The translations under genes were made by a program, and so were the position numbers. Below are positions 9,238-18,484 of a stretch of 64,000 nt of DNA, one piece after another. The first letter of the stretch is position 1, and each line of letters opens with the position of its first letter. A model generated the notes under the pieces. The model saw nothing but the letters and a program-made list of their open reading frames with translations, was not told the origin of the DNA and ran no database searches. Source of the DNA: DASYXT01 sp035934555 (GTDB lineage Bacteria > Verrucomicrobiota > Verrucomicrobiia > Limisphaerales > UBA8199); contig DASYXT010000127.1 of the NCBI GenBank assembly GCA_035934555.1, positions 18,419 through 82,418 on the forward strand, read 5' to 3'.

Positions 9238-10302
9238 ATGCGCATCGGGTTCCTTCCGGTCAGCGACTGCGCCCCCGTGGTGTATGCGCAGGAAGCCGGC
9301 TTATTCGATAACTATGGCCTGGATGTCGAACTCCACCGCGAAGAACGCTGGGGGACGATGGCGCAGAAAATCATCGAAGGCGACTTGGATGCCGCTCACG
9401 CCGCCGCGACGCTGCCGTTCCTGGCCAACCTGGGTTTGGAATCCGACCCTTGCGCGTGCGTCAGCGGGCTGGTGCTGAGTCTGCAAGGAAACGCGGTGGT
9501 GCTTTCGCGCAAACTCTGGGAACAGGGCGTAGGGGATCCGGAAACCTTGCGCGACCGCATCTATCAAACCTGGGGCAAGCACACTTACACTTTTGCGGTC
9601 AGCCTGCGGAATTCATCGCAAGAAATCCTGTTGCGCAAATGGCTGACCTCGGCGGGGATGACTTCGCCGTCGCAACTGCGTGTGATCGCGCTGCCGGCCA
9701 ACCAGATGTTCCCCACTTTGAAACTGGGTTATATCGATGGTTACTGCGCGAGCGAACCCTGGCCCGCGATGGCGGTGCAGGCCGGCCTGGGGGTATGTCT
9801 GGCCACGAGCGCCGAACTGGCGCCGTGGCATCCGGAGAAAGTTCTCATGGTTCGCCAAAGTTTCGCCGCGGGCAGCGCGGCCGAGCACGAACGTCTCCTG
9901 GCGGCCTTGCTCGAAGCCTGCACTTTTTGCGATGAGCCCCAAAATGCCGGCTCGCTCAGCCAGATGCTCGCGGCCCGTCATTATGTGGATGCGCCCGCCG
10001 AATGCATTGCCGCCGGCCTGAGCAGCGCCGATGGCGGGCCGGCCAAATCCAACCAACCCCCGCCCTGCTCGGTGTTTGCGCGCCACGGCGCCAATGAGCC
10101 TGACGACCACAAAGCGCGTTGGCTCACTTCCAACCTCGAGCCCTTGCTGCAAGATTCGGTGTTCCGCTCCGCCGACCTGGAACACACGCCTGTGCTCAAG
10201 AACATTTTCCGGATGGATGTGTTCGCTCGAGCCAAACAGCTCGCGCCAAACCGCACTCAGCCACCCAACCCGGCATCCGCAGTGCTCGGCGTGCTGGTCT
10301 AA
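9238..10302 (+). CDS. CmpA/NrtA-like ligand-binding protein without signal peptide
   Basis: 354 residues from the ATG at 9238, which has AAAGGA five bases upstream; a longer start at 9196 is possible but adds no export signal. The fold is the nitrate/sulfonate/bicarbonate binding-protein type: MRIGFLPVSDCAPVVYAQEA at the start, then GLFDNYGLDVEL, EGDLDAAHAAATLPF and KLGYIDGYCASEPWPAMAV. NrtA and CmpA are normally lipoproteins serving ABC importers. Here there is no leader and no permease or ATPase beside it. A cytoplasmic sensor of the NasS kind, which resembles NrtA without a signal, is a fair alternative, though no nasT-like gene is visible. Confidence 0.8.
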   Translation: MRIGFLPVSDCAPVVYAQEAGLFDNYGLDVELHREERWGTMAQKIIEGDLDAAHAAATLPFLANLGLESDPCACVSGLVLSLQGNAVVLSRKLWEQGVGDPETLRDRIYQTWGKHTYTFAVSLRNSSQEILLRKWLTSAGMTSPSQLRVIALPANQMFPTLKLGYIDGYCASEPWPAMAVQAGLGVCLATSAELAPWHPEKVLMVRQSFAAGSAAEHERLLAALLEACTFCDEPQNAGSLSQMLAARHYVDAPAECIAAGLSSADGGPAKSNQPPPCSVFARHGANEPDDHKARWLTSNLEPLLQDSVFRSADLEHTPVLKNIFRMDVFARAKQLAPNRTQPPNPASAVLGVLV

Positions 10303-10353
10303 TCATGCACTCCCGCACGCTCACAATTTCCCGCGCCTCCTCCGAAGCGCGGG

Positions 10354-10404
10354 CCGGGGCCCGGGCGCCTATGGGGTTCTCGGCGCCCGGCCCCGGATTT
10401 CTTT
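10354..10404 (+). terminator. Rho-independent terminator after the CmpA/NrtA-like gene
   Basis: CCGGGGCCCGGGCGCC (10354-10369) pairs with GGCGCCCGGCCCCGG (10382-10396), 15 bp with a single bulged C and a 12-nt loop, followed by ATTTCTTT. It is very stable although the T-tract is broken. It lies about 50 bp after the stop at 10302. The rest of the 260-bp gap to 10562 shows nothing I can name. Confidence 0.65.
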
Positions 10405-10562
10405 GAACTGGATGATGAAAGGCCGCCAATAGCGAACAGAATCAGGGAACCAAGGTCGGAAAGGATCGACTCGATGAAGTAATCGCCGGCTCCGGTTCTC
10501 GCGTTTCATAGCATTGCCTGCCGATTCGATGTCGCGGCACACCGGTCACGGCAACGGAACAC

Positions 10563-11240
10563 TCACCCACAGACGCCGAAGACGGGCGTCCGCCGGGATT
10601 GATAACTCAAAATCCAATAATATTGCAGGAACTCCACGCGCACGTCTGAAGCCAACCCCGCAACGGCGGCGCGCAATTGTAACTCCGTTGGAAAATTCTT
10701 GCGCACTTCGTGGGTGCTGCCGTCATCCAACCGCCGAATCTGGTAGGTGTCGCCGTGCTCATCGGTGCGTGAAATTGGCGTGCTGCTTCCTTCGACATAT
10801 GCGTTGTCGATGAAGATTACCCGCGCGCCGGAACAAAGCACTCGATGAAAGCCACGCAGAAAGTCGCGAAGCTTGGATTGCGGAACATGTGACCACCAAA
10901 AAGCGGACAGCGCGGCCGTGAACGGTTTTGCCGGTAAAGAGAGCGCGTAGGCGTCCTCTCTCCGGAACGCGACCCTTTCTCCCAAGACCTTGGCCCGAGC
11001 GATCGCCAGCACTTCCTCGTTGATGTCCGTCGCAACTACCGAAGCCGCCGAACGAGCGAGAATCTCCGTCCAATATCCGGTGCCGCAAGCCAGTTCAAAA
11101 ACGTCACCGCCGGCAAACCTGTTTTCGACGAACCGCCGCAACTTTTGCAGGTCGGCTTGACGCTCCGGCTTCTTGTAAATGCGCTCGTACTCACACGCCC
11201 GTTCCGCATAGTAACTAACCATGGACGGTTCAATGCTCAT
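10563..11240 (-). CDS. SAM-dependent methyltransferase, class I
   Basis: 225 residues. The start at 11240 is set by an ATGA overlap with the OsmC gene stop. Motif I is VFELACGTGYWTEILA, motif II VVATDINEEVLAIARAK, with a later ALSAFWWSHVP segment typical of the methyltransf_11/25 group. The substrate is not identifiable. Coupling to an OsmC-type peroxide reductase suggests a shared stress condition, but this is inference from the overlap only. Confidence 0.85.
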   Translation of the reverse strand: MSIEPSMVSYYAERACEYERIYKKPERQADLQKLRRFVENRFAGGDVFELACGTGYWTEILARSAASVVATDINEEVLAIARAKVLGERVAFRREDAYALSLPAKPFTAALSAFWWSHVPQSKLRDFLRGFHRVLCSGARVIFIDNAYVEGSSTPISRTDEHGDTYQIRRLDDGSTHEVRKNFPTELQLRAAVAGLASDVRVEFLQYYWILSYQSRRTPVFGVCG

Positions 11241-11704
11241 ACCGGACTGCTCTTCACGGTCACTTCGGTCTTGATGGAGTTGGCAATGAAGCACTGTTCG
11301 TGCGACTGGTGATGAAGACGCTCTTCCTCTGCCGGCGTGGGTAGCTTGTCGCCGCCGTAGGCGATCTGCGGATTAAGGGTAACCGAACCTACCCAAGGCA
11401 CGCCTCGCTCATTCTTGGCCATGAGACCCACAGCCTCGTCCTTGTAGCTGTCCACTTGGAAACCTTGCCGGGAAGCCAAATACAGAAAGGTGAGCATGTG
11501 ACAGCTTGAAACCGATGCGACGAATGCCTCTTCCGGGTCAATGTGTGCCGGATTTGAGTAGGGCACAGGAACGACAGACGGCGACGGCGAGGCTGGCAAC
11601 GTGAGACCACCGTCGAACGTCCAGGTGTGTTCGCGTGAATACTTGCCCTTTAGAAAATCAGGGCTCGTTCGCTTCCAGGTGATGATCGCTTTGTGCTCGG
11701 ACAT
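11237..11704 (-). CDS. OsmC family peroxiredoxin-like protein
   Basis: 155 residues, the usual OsmC/YhfA length. The two conserved cysteines of the family are visible, in FVASVSSCHMLTFL and in HEQCFIANSIKTEV, so thiol-dependent reduction of organic hydroperoxides is expected. The gene is first of a two-gene minus-strand operon with the methyltransferase (ATGA overlap). Confidence 0.9.
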   Translation of the reverse strand: MSEHKAIITWKRTSPDFLKGKYSREHTWTFDGGLTLPASPSPSVVPVPYSNPAHIDPEEAFVASVSSCHMLTFLYLASRQGFQVDSYKDEAVGLMAKNERGVPWVGSVTLNPQIAYGGDKLPTPAEEERLHHQSHEQCFIANSIKTEVTVKSSPV

Positions 11705-12213
11705 GACAACTCCCGTTTAGTGTGAATAACAGAAGGCTGTGCTAATCGCAGCCTGCTAGCCGATCTGGTAAACAACGAATAGCAACCAGCGCGGCGACCA
11801 CAAAGCCCATGACTAATTTGCGCTTCATAAAACGGGCCATACCGAATGCAAAAACTCACTGGCGCCGTGCCGGTGGCGGCCAAAACGGCAATGGATTGCC
11901 GTCCCGATATCCGGCCGTGTCCCCACTTGGCAGGCTCAGTGAATCTACACATGCGCTAATTCAAGAAGTTCTCCGATAACCGGGTGAGAGCGCCAGCTAA
12001 AACTTCGAATCTTCGTGCTGGATTCCGCTTAGAGCGGGAGCGTCGTAAAGCAGGCGATATTTGAGCCGGAGGTGCGGACGCCCAAATGGAGCGGCAAATG
12101 GTCTAGGGGGGCGATGGCGGCGAACCGAGCGCGTTCCCTTGCGTGACGTATTGGATGGTGATAGACTCAGCATATCGCGTAACGATATAAATCGTAAAAT
12201 TGACTTCCCCTTT
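11705..12213. other. Intergenic region upstream of osmC-like and cysK
   Basis: 509 bp between divergent genes. Close to cysK there is an inverted repeat ACGAT-ATAA-ATCGT (12182-12195), ending 18 bp before the ATG, which could be an operator. A weak promoter-like pair TTGCGT (12139) and TAGACT (12162), 17 bp apart, precedes it. On the minus strand a 32-codon frame with a hydrophobic stretch (KLVMGFVVAALVAIR) ends shortly before the OsmC gene; I see no support for its translation. No RNA gene found. Confidence 0.35.
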
Positions 12214-13197
12214 ATGGCACACATCTTCAAAAACATCGTAGATACAATCGGGCGCACGCCCCTCGTTCGCCTCAATCGGGTGGTGGAGGGCGCTGAGGCA
12301 ACGGTGCTGTTGAAGTGCGAGTTCTTCAATCCGTTAGGGAGTGTTAAGGACCGCATCGGCATGGCGATGATTGAGGCTGCGGAGCAGCAGGGAATCCTCA
12401 ACAAAAACTCCGTTATCATTGAGGCCACCAGCGGCAACACGGGTATTGCCCTGGCGTTTGTGGCCGCGGCCAAAGGTTACCAACTCATCCTCACCATGCC
12501 CGATACGATGTCAATGGAGCGGCGCACGCTGTTGGCCATGTTGGGGGCCAAACTGGTGCTGACCCCCGGCGCCGAAGGCATGAAGGGCGCGATAGCCAAA
12601 GCCGAGCAATTGGCCAAGGAGACCCCGCACTCCTGGATCCCGCAACAATTCGAGAACTCCGCCAATCCAGGCATTCATGCGCAAACGACCGCAGAGGAAA
12701 TCTGGACTGATACTGACGGCAAAGTGGACATTTTGGTTTCCGGTGTCGGAACCGGCGGCACCATCACGGGTTGTGTCGAGACGATTAAGCCTCGAAAACC
12801 GAGCTTCCAAGCCATCGCTGTGGAGCCGAAAGATTCGCCCGTCATATCCCAAACCCTGGCGGGACAAGCTCTCAAACCGGGACCGCATAAGATTCAGGGC
12901 CTGGGCGGTGGTTTCATTCCGAAAAACCTGCATCTGAAGGACTCCAAAGGGCATCCCCAGATTCTCGAATGCATCCAGGTGACGAACGACGACGCTTTTG
13001 CCATGGCACGCCGGCTCGCCAGGGAAGAAGGCATTCTGGCAGGCATTTCCTCGGGCGCAAATGTTTGGGCCGCGGTGCAATTAGCCAGGCGTCCCGAGAA
13101 CAAAGGCAAGCTGATCGTGACGGTCGCCTGTTCTACCGGCGAGCGCTATTTGAGCACGCCCTTGGCGGCTCAGGCGCGGACGGAAGTTGGCGGCTGA
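12214..13197 (+). CDS. cysK: Cysteine synthase A (O-acetylserine sulfhydrylase)
   Basis: 327 residues from MAHIFKNIVDTIG; an upstream extension to 12061 lacks family similarity. The PLP lysine lies in FFNPLGSVKDRIGMAMI, the substrate loop is ATSGNTGIALAF, and the phosphate-binding glycine loop is SGVGTGGTITG. C-terminal serine motif ILAGISSGANVWAA is intact. It makes L-cysteine from O-acetylserine and sulfide. It sits alone; cysteine is also the likely direct sulfur donor for the EgtB encoded 8 kb downstream, but no transcriptional link is visible. A small inverted repeat just upstream may be its operator. Confidence 0.95.
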   Translation: MAHIFKNIVDTIGRTPLVRLNRVVEGAEATVLLKCEFFNPLGSVKDRIGMAMIEAAEQQGILNKNSVIIEATSGNTGIALAFVAAAKGYQLILTMPDTMSMERRTLLAMLGAKLVLTPGAEGMKGAIAKAEQLAKETPHSWIPQQFENSANPGIHAQTTAEEIWTDTDGKVDILVSGVGTGGTITGCVETIKPRKPSFQAIAVEPKDSPVISQTLAGQALKPGPHKIQGLGGGFIPKNLHLKDSKGHPQILECIQVTNDDAFAMARRLAREEGILAGISSGANVWAAVQLARRPENKGKLIVTVACSTGERYLSTPLAAQARTEVGG

Positions 13198-13315
13198 TCA
13201 GAGCTTTTGCCCTCTCCGGCGGAAAGTGCCATTGCGGCCGGAGAGGAATTGACTGCACAGCAAGGTTTCCCTTGGGCCAGGTGGCTCAAGGGCTGGATAG
13301 GCTTTGTTATGTCAT

Positions 13316-14161
13316 TTACCGCACCCGATAAAAACCGGAAGCGGCGGTCGAACTAACCGGATCGAAAAGCTCGAACGCGCCAGTCGCGTCGGAGGTCAGA
13401 TTCGTGTACCCCATTTGCCACGAACCGGCCGGATTCTCGGCACGGTCAATGGTGAAGAGATGATCGCTGGTGCCCGCGAACCGAACGTGGAAGATTCCGT
13501 TGGTTAGCTGAGAACTCACAACCCTGGCGACGGCCTTAGGCGAAGCCGAATCCGGAGTGTTCACATAGGTTCGAAACAAAAAATCCGCAGTGCGACCGCC
13601 GGGATCCGGATAAGGAGTCCACGCGTATCCCGCATGTGCTTTGACAAAAGCCTGTCCGCCGGCGTACGTGGCATCTGAGCCGGCTTGCAGGTACCAGCCA
13701 ACACCCGCGCCAGAAAGGGTCAGCGCGAAAACCTGACCTGGCGCAACCAGCACGCCATTTGGAAAATCAACATGCGTAAATTGGCCATTCGGATTGGGCA
13801 CGAGATTGGAGGCAGGAACGGTCCAGGTGGCGAGGACGGTAGCCGTCGGCACACCCCCTGAAAAAGTGCGAATCTGCACGGTCATATCGCTGACCGCCGG
13901 AGGGTTGCCGCCAAACCAGGACGTGCCATCGAACGCCAGGATGTCGGCGCCGGTCAACTTCCCTGCGACGCCTGCGGTGAAGGATTGCGCCAAGAGGGTG
14001 TCGCCCGTTAGCGACGTAACCGTCGCCGACGAATACGGCGGATTGGTAAAGGATTGATCGACTGCCTGAGCCGCCCACGCGGGCTGACAAAATGCCGCCA
14101 TGATCATTGAACCGAGCACGAGTGCAATCGAGGGAGAGAGAGAGCCGTTCAGAATCTTCAT
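13316..14161 (-). CDS. Secreted protein of unknown function
   Basis: 281 residues with a signal peptide (SIALVLGSMIMAAFCQPAWA-AQ). The mature protein is beta-rich: a galactose-binding-like or jelly-roll segment (VDQSFTNPPYSSATVTSLTG; LAQSFTAGVAGKLTGADILA) followed by a module ending in SGFYRVR, a C-terminus seen on many secreted verrucomicrobial proteins. No catalytic motif is evident. It is transcribed alone, convergent to cysK. Confidence 0.75.
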   Translation of the reverse strand: MKILNGSLSPSIALVLGSMIMAAFCQPAWAAQAVDQSFTNPPYSSATVTSLTGDTLLAQSFTAGVAGKLTGADILAFDGTSWFGGNPPAVSDMTVQIRTFSGGVPTATVLATWTVPASNLVPNPNGQFTHVDFPNGVLVAPGQVFALTLSGAGVGWYLQAGSDATYAGGQAFVKAHAGYAWTPYPDPGGRTADFLFRTYVNTPDSASPKAVARVVSSQLTNGIFHVRFAGTSDHLFTIDRAENPAGSWQMGYTNLTSDATGAFELFDPVSSTAASGFYRVR

Positions 14162-14364
14162 ATCACTTAGTCGTTCGGCACGACCGCGCCTCCCTTTTTT
14201 CCCATGCGATACCCAGGGAATGATCGCTACGGCCGAATGCCGCTCTGATTACACTCTCAACACTGCCTTGCCGGTATCAGGTGAACTCCTCTCAAAGCCC
14301 CAGCGGTAACCCCATAATGGTGCCGTTCGAGCGTGGTTGCGAAGCGGCTGCGGGTTCCTATCTC

Positions 14365-16527
14365 TTAATTGCCGTCCAGACCGAGTTCGTGAGCGAAAAA
14401 GAGAAGCGCATCGGCGGTGTTGCCGACCCTCTGGCTGAAAGAAGCGATGACGCCGTGTCCTTCGTTCATTCGGGTTAGCAGAAGGACGGGCCGACCGGAA
14501 GAGGTCGCAGCCTGAAGGGCGGCGGCAAACTTGCGGGACTGCCAGGGAGCAACACGCGGATCGTTCACGCCGGTGACGAGCAGGACAGCGGGATAGGCAA
14601 CGCCCGGTCTGACGTGCTGCAAAGGAGAGTAGGCGTAGAGCCATTGGAAATCGGGTTCTTTCGTAACGGTTCCATACTCGCTGATGTTGTAGCGGCCATT
14701 GGGCCAGAGTTCGGCGCGGAGCATGTCGTAGATGCCGACAAAGCTTACCACGGCGCGAAATTCGTCCGGGTGCTGAGTGAGTTCGGCGCCCATAAGGAGG
14801 CCGCCATTGGAGCCGCCGAGGATGCCCAGATGGGTGGGGTCGGTCCAATGCTCTTGAACCAAGGCCTGGGCTGCGGCAAAGAAATCGTCGAAATCATTCT
14901 GCTTATGGTCGAGCATGCCGTCCTCGTGCCAGCCCTCGCCGTAGGCGCTGCCGCCGCGGATGTTAGCCAGGGCGTACACGCCGCCTCGCTCGAGCCACGC
15001 CAGGTAAGGGCCCATGAAATGCGGCGGCATGACAATGCCATAACCGCCATATCCGTAAAGGATCACCGGACGCCTGCCATCCTGTTTACTCCCGGCCATG
15101 GCGACGACGGTGACGGGAATGCGTGTGCCGTCCTTGGAAAGCGCCGTCAGCCGGTAGGTCTGCAGGCGCGAGTAGTCAGCCGCGGGCTTGACCGCGAAAA
15201 TGGTTCTGAGTGTGCCATGTCGGGTATCGTATTGGTCCCAGCGGTTGGGAAATTTCCAACCTGAATACGAAATAAGCGCAAGGGGTGATTGGGTGGACGC
15301 GGCGATTGTGCCGATCCCAATACCGTCCCCCAGCGGAACATGGCGCAGGAAGGTACCTTGGGCATTGTACTGGTCGAGCCGCCAGTCTGGTCCTGCCACC
15401 CACACAATGAGGAAGCCGCCTTTGACGGCATAAACGGCATGCATTGCATCCCTGCCCTGTGGCAGCAACTGAGCGATCGAGCCCCCAGGTTCAACGGCCA
15501 GGAGTTTGCCCCGCGGCGCATCCTGATATGATATTACCAGTAACCGATCCCCCAACCAGGATGCAGCGCCGCCTTGGGTCACATCCCCTTCCCCGGGGCG
15601 CAAGTTAGCGTCGGTGCCAAGCACTTGCCGCCAGGCGCCGGGGGTGCGCAGATACAGCGAGGCGGGATTGCCATCGCCGAAATGCACCATCATCGCCGTG
15701 TGCCGCCCCTTGCTGGAAACGGTGAAGGAGTATTCCGCGACCGGAGAGAGGTCCTTGCCGAAGGAGATTGTGTCAGCACTGGAGGGGGTGCCAAGCTGAT
15801 GATGAAAGAGCGCGGCGTAAAACTGCTCGTCGGTGCTTGGCACTGTTCCGGGCAAGGGCAGACGGACGTAAACAAAGCCCTTGCCGTCGGTGTCCCAAGC
15901 CACGCCCTGGGGCGTGGTGCCACCGCCGGCGTACGGGAGTGTATCGGAGAGGCGCCGGCCGGTTGCGACCTCAACCACGCGGAGCGTGGTCGCCTCGCTC
16001 CCGCCCTCGGCCGTACCGACGGTAACCAACCGCCCATCCGGCGAAGGCCAGTATCCGGTGATGGCGACACCGGGCGTCTGGTTCGGATCGACGAGGAGCT
16101 TCATCTGCCCCTTGGGCCAGCTTTGGGCGACGAGCACCGATTGGGCCTGTGGGGGAGTCTGTTGCAGGAAGAACAGCCGACCGCCAACCAATTCCGGCTG
16201 CGAACGCTGTGCGGAGGTTAGTGACAGCGCCTGCACCCGTTTGGCGAGCGCCGCGCCCTGGGGAAAGCTGGAGAGGACCCGCTCAGTGTATGCATTCTGA
16301 ACTTGGATCCACTGCTTGACGCCGGGAGCATCGGCGGACTCCAGCCAACGGTACGGGTCCGGTACCTTCACCCGCCAGTAGGTTTCGACGGTGTCGTCCT
16401 TGCTGGTCGCGGGTGGTTGGTTTGGCGGAGCCGCAGGCGGCTCGGCCGCGGCGATAATCCCGCATGCAACTCCTGAAATCGCAAGCAGCATCCCAAGCTT
16501 GCTCATTTGCCAAGGCCTGTATGACAT
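14365..16527 (-). CDS. Prolyl oligopeptidase family serine protease (S9A)
   Basis: 720 residues, close to the family norm. A signal peptide is best seen from the second methionine (16506: MSKLGMLLAISGVACGIIAA). The N-terminal VPDPYRWLE motif and a seven-bladed beta-propeller precede the hydrolase domain. The catalytic triad is visible: Ser in LGILGGSNGGLLMG, Asp in LVTGVNDPRVAPWQ, His in RMNEGHG. It cleaves proline-containing peptides, here probably in the periplasm. Confidence 0.93.
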   Translation of the reverse strand: MSYRPWQMSKLGMLLAISGVACGIIAAAEPPAAPPNQPPATSKDDTVETYWRVKVPDPYRWLESADAPGVKQWIQVQNAYTERVLSSFPQGAALAKRVQALSLTSAQRSQPELVGGRLFFLQQTPPQAQSVLVAQSWPKGQMKLLVDPNQTPGVAITGYWPSPDGRLVTVGTAEGGSEATTLRVVEVATGRRLSDTLPYAGGGTTPQGVAWDTDGKGFVYVRLPLPGTVPSTDEQFYAALFHHQLGTPSSADTISFGKDLSPVAEYSFTVSSKGRHTAMMVHFGDGNPASLYLRTPGAWRQVLGTDANLRPGEGDVTQGGAASWLGDRLLVISYQDAPRGKLLAVEPGGSIAQLLPQGRDAMHAVYAVKGGFLIVWVAGPDWRLDQYNAQGTFLRHVPLGDGIGIGTIAASTQSPLALISYSGWKFPNRWDQYDTRHGTLRTIFAVKPAADYSRLQTYRLTALSKDGTRIPVTVVAMAGSKQDGRRPVILYGYGGYGIVMPPHFMGPYLAWLERGGVYALANIRGGSAYGEGWHEDGMLDHKQNDFDDFFAAAQALVQEHWTDPTHLGILGGSNGGLLMGAELTQHPDEFRAVVSFVGIYDMLRAELWPNGRYNISEYGTVTKEPDFQWLYAYSPLQHVRPGVAYPAVLLVTGVNDPRVAPWQSRKFAAALQAATSSGRPVLLLTRMNEGHGVIASFSQRVGNTADALLFFAHELGLDGN

Positions 16528-16987
16528 AGGTGATGAACGTTAGCGGTGACTAAGATCGCGCTTTTGCCCCGGCCGCCAGTATATGTAGAACTAACCCTCA
16601 GGTCCGCGGAACGCAAGTGCCAGCAGGCTCGAACCACGTGACCTTGCCCGGCCTGGGAATCGCATCAGCACGGACCTGGCGAATCGGAATGCCAGCTCGA
16701 CCGCTCAACTGCTTGCGAAAGGTCGTTCGGAGAACTCCGACTGCGAGACGGATGGAGAACGGCGCGAAGGAAAACTCATTCGACCACGGGCGAAATCGCG
16801 CGCTAAATTGTAATTGACCCGCAGCACCATCCATAAGAAATGTTGGCAGTGAATGTGAATAGCGATTTTGAGTTGTGGCTGCGGCCCGCGAACATTAGCC
16901 ACCCGCATCCTCAACAGAACAAGGCCGAATACCGGCTGCCGCGCCGCCCAGAGTGCGCCGGCAGCTTCCTCCGGCTGAGCGCGGGCA
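16528..16987. other. Intergenic region without recognised features
   Basis: 460 bp between the divergent prolyl oligopeptidase and the amino-acid transporter operon. Short frames exist on both strands but have no recognisable domain, ribosome site or signal peptide. No convincing promoter or RNA gene was found. Confidence 0.3.
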
Positions 16988-18484
16988 ATGAATAGCTCCT
17001 GCCGGCGCGCCGTTCGTCGCATTCTTCTAATCGGCCTGGTTCCCCTGCTCTGGTGCCAGGCTCTGCAAGCCGCAGACCACCTCGAGGAAATTCGCCACCG
17101 GGGTCTGCTGCGCTGGGGCGCTGACGCCGAAGGCGGCGCGCCTTATGTCTATCCAGACCCGAAGCATCCGGAACGGTTGATCGGTTTCGAGTACGAGCTG
17201 GCGGAGGAGTTGGCGGCGAAACTCGGTGTCAAAGCCGTCATGGTGCAAAATCAGTGGGACCAGCTCATCCCGGCACTGGACCGCGGCAACTTCGATATCA
17301 TTCTCAACGGCCTGGAGTTGACGGTTGAGAACCAGCAGCGAATTGCCATGACCCGGCCGTACTATGCCTACGCGCAACAGTTGGTGACCCGCAGCGACAC
17401 GCAGGGGTTGACTAACCTGACGACGCTCAACGGCCACAGCGTCGGTGTACTGTCAGGTTCGGTGGCCGAACGGCTGTTGAAAGAGCAGCCGGGGACGGAT
17501 TGGAAAAGCTATCCTGGGAACGTCGAGAGCTTTCAGGACCTCAAGAACCGGCGGATTGACGCGGTCGCCCTGGACCTGCCCATCGCGTTGCATTATGCGC
17601 GCCCGGACTCGGCGCTGAAGTTTTCCGGGCCGCCGTTTGCACCCGGTTTTTACGCGATTGGAGTTCTGAAACAGGACACCAACCTGCTGAGCGCACTGAA
17701 CCTCGCCATTCGCCAACTTGCAGCCGACGGCACTCTCGAACGGATTTACCGCAAGTACGGCATTTGGGACGAGCGCCAGCAGACCCTCAAAGATTTTCAG
17801 GCACCGGCCACGATGGCAACGGGGGCAGGACCGGGCCTGCGCCAACGGCTCGGTTATTTGCCGCTATTGCTGAAGGCGGCGGTGACGACGACGGAGTTAT
17901 CGGTGCTGGCAATGGCAGTGGCGGTCGTGGCCGGCCTGGTGGTCGTGCTGGTGCGGCTGTATGGGGCAGGGCCGCTGCGATGGCTCGCCAGAGGTTACGT
18001 GGAAGTGGTGCGCGGCACACCGCTGCTGATCCAACTCTTCCTGATTTACTATGGTTTGCCCGAATTGGGCATCCGCCTCAACGCGTTTTGCGCGGCGATT
18101 CTCGGCCTGGGCCTGAACTACGCCGCAAGCGAGGCGGAGAACTACCGGGCCGGAATTCAATCGATCCCGCACGGGCAAACGGAAGCGGCATTGGCGCTGG
18201 GCATGACGCGGTGGCAAACGTTGCAGCAGGTCGTGCTGCCGCAGGCGGCCCGGGTGGTCATCCCGCCCGTCACCAATGATTTCATCGCGATGTTCAAGGA
18301 CACCTCGATTGTTTCGGTAATCACGATGGTCGAACTGACCAAGGAATACGGCTTTCTGGCGGCTTCCAATTCGGATTACATCGTGGTGGGGTTGATGACG
18401 GCGAGTATTTACTTTGGATTGAGCTACCCGGCTTCACTGTGCGCCAATTGGCTCGAGAACAGGCTGCGCCATGATCATCGTTGA
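16988..18484 (+). CDS. Amino-acid ABC transporter, fused binding protein and permease
   Basis: 498 residues. A signal peptide (ILLIGLVPLLWCQALQAAD) is followed by a family-3 solute-binding domain (residues about 30-260: LLRWGADAEGGAPYVYPDP, GFEYELAEELAAKLGV, FDIILNGLELT) and then a permease domain with about five spans and the EAA loop EAALALGMTRWQTLQQVVLP. Fusion of the binding protein ahead of the permease tethers it to the transporter. The start of the ATPase gene lies 14 bp inside this gene. The specificity is polar amino acids, glutamine/glutamate-like, by family only. Confidence 0.9.
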   Translation: MNSSCRRAVRRILLIGLVPLLWCQALQAADHLEEIRHRGLLRWGADAEGGAPYVYPDPKHPERLIGFEYELAEELAAKLGVKAVMVQNQWDQLIPALDRGNFDIILNGLELTVENQQRIAMTRPYYAYAQQLVTRSDTQGLTNLTTLNGHSVGVLSGSVAERLLKEQPGTDWKSYPGNVESFQDLKNRRIDAVALDLPIALHYARPDSALKFSGPPFAPGFYAIGVLKQDTNLLSALNLAIRQLAADGTLERIYRKYGIWDERQQTLKDFQAPATMATGAGPGLRQRLGYLPLLLKAAVTTTELSVLAMAVAVVAGLVVVLVRLYGAGPLRWLARGYVEVVRGTPLLIQLFLIYYGLPELGIRLNAFCAAILGLGLNYAASEAENYRAGIQSIPHGQTEAALALGMTRWQTLQQVVLPQAARVVIPPVTNDFIAMFKDTSIVSVITMVELTKEYGFLAASNSDYIVVGLMTASIYFGLSYPASLCANWLENRLRHDHR

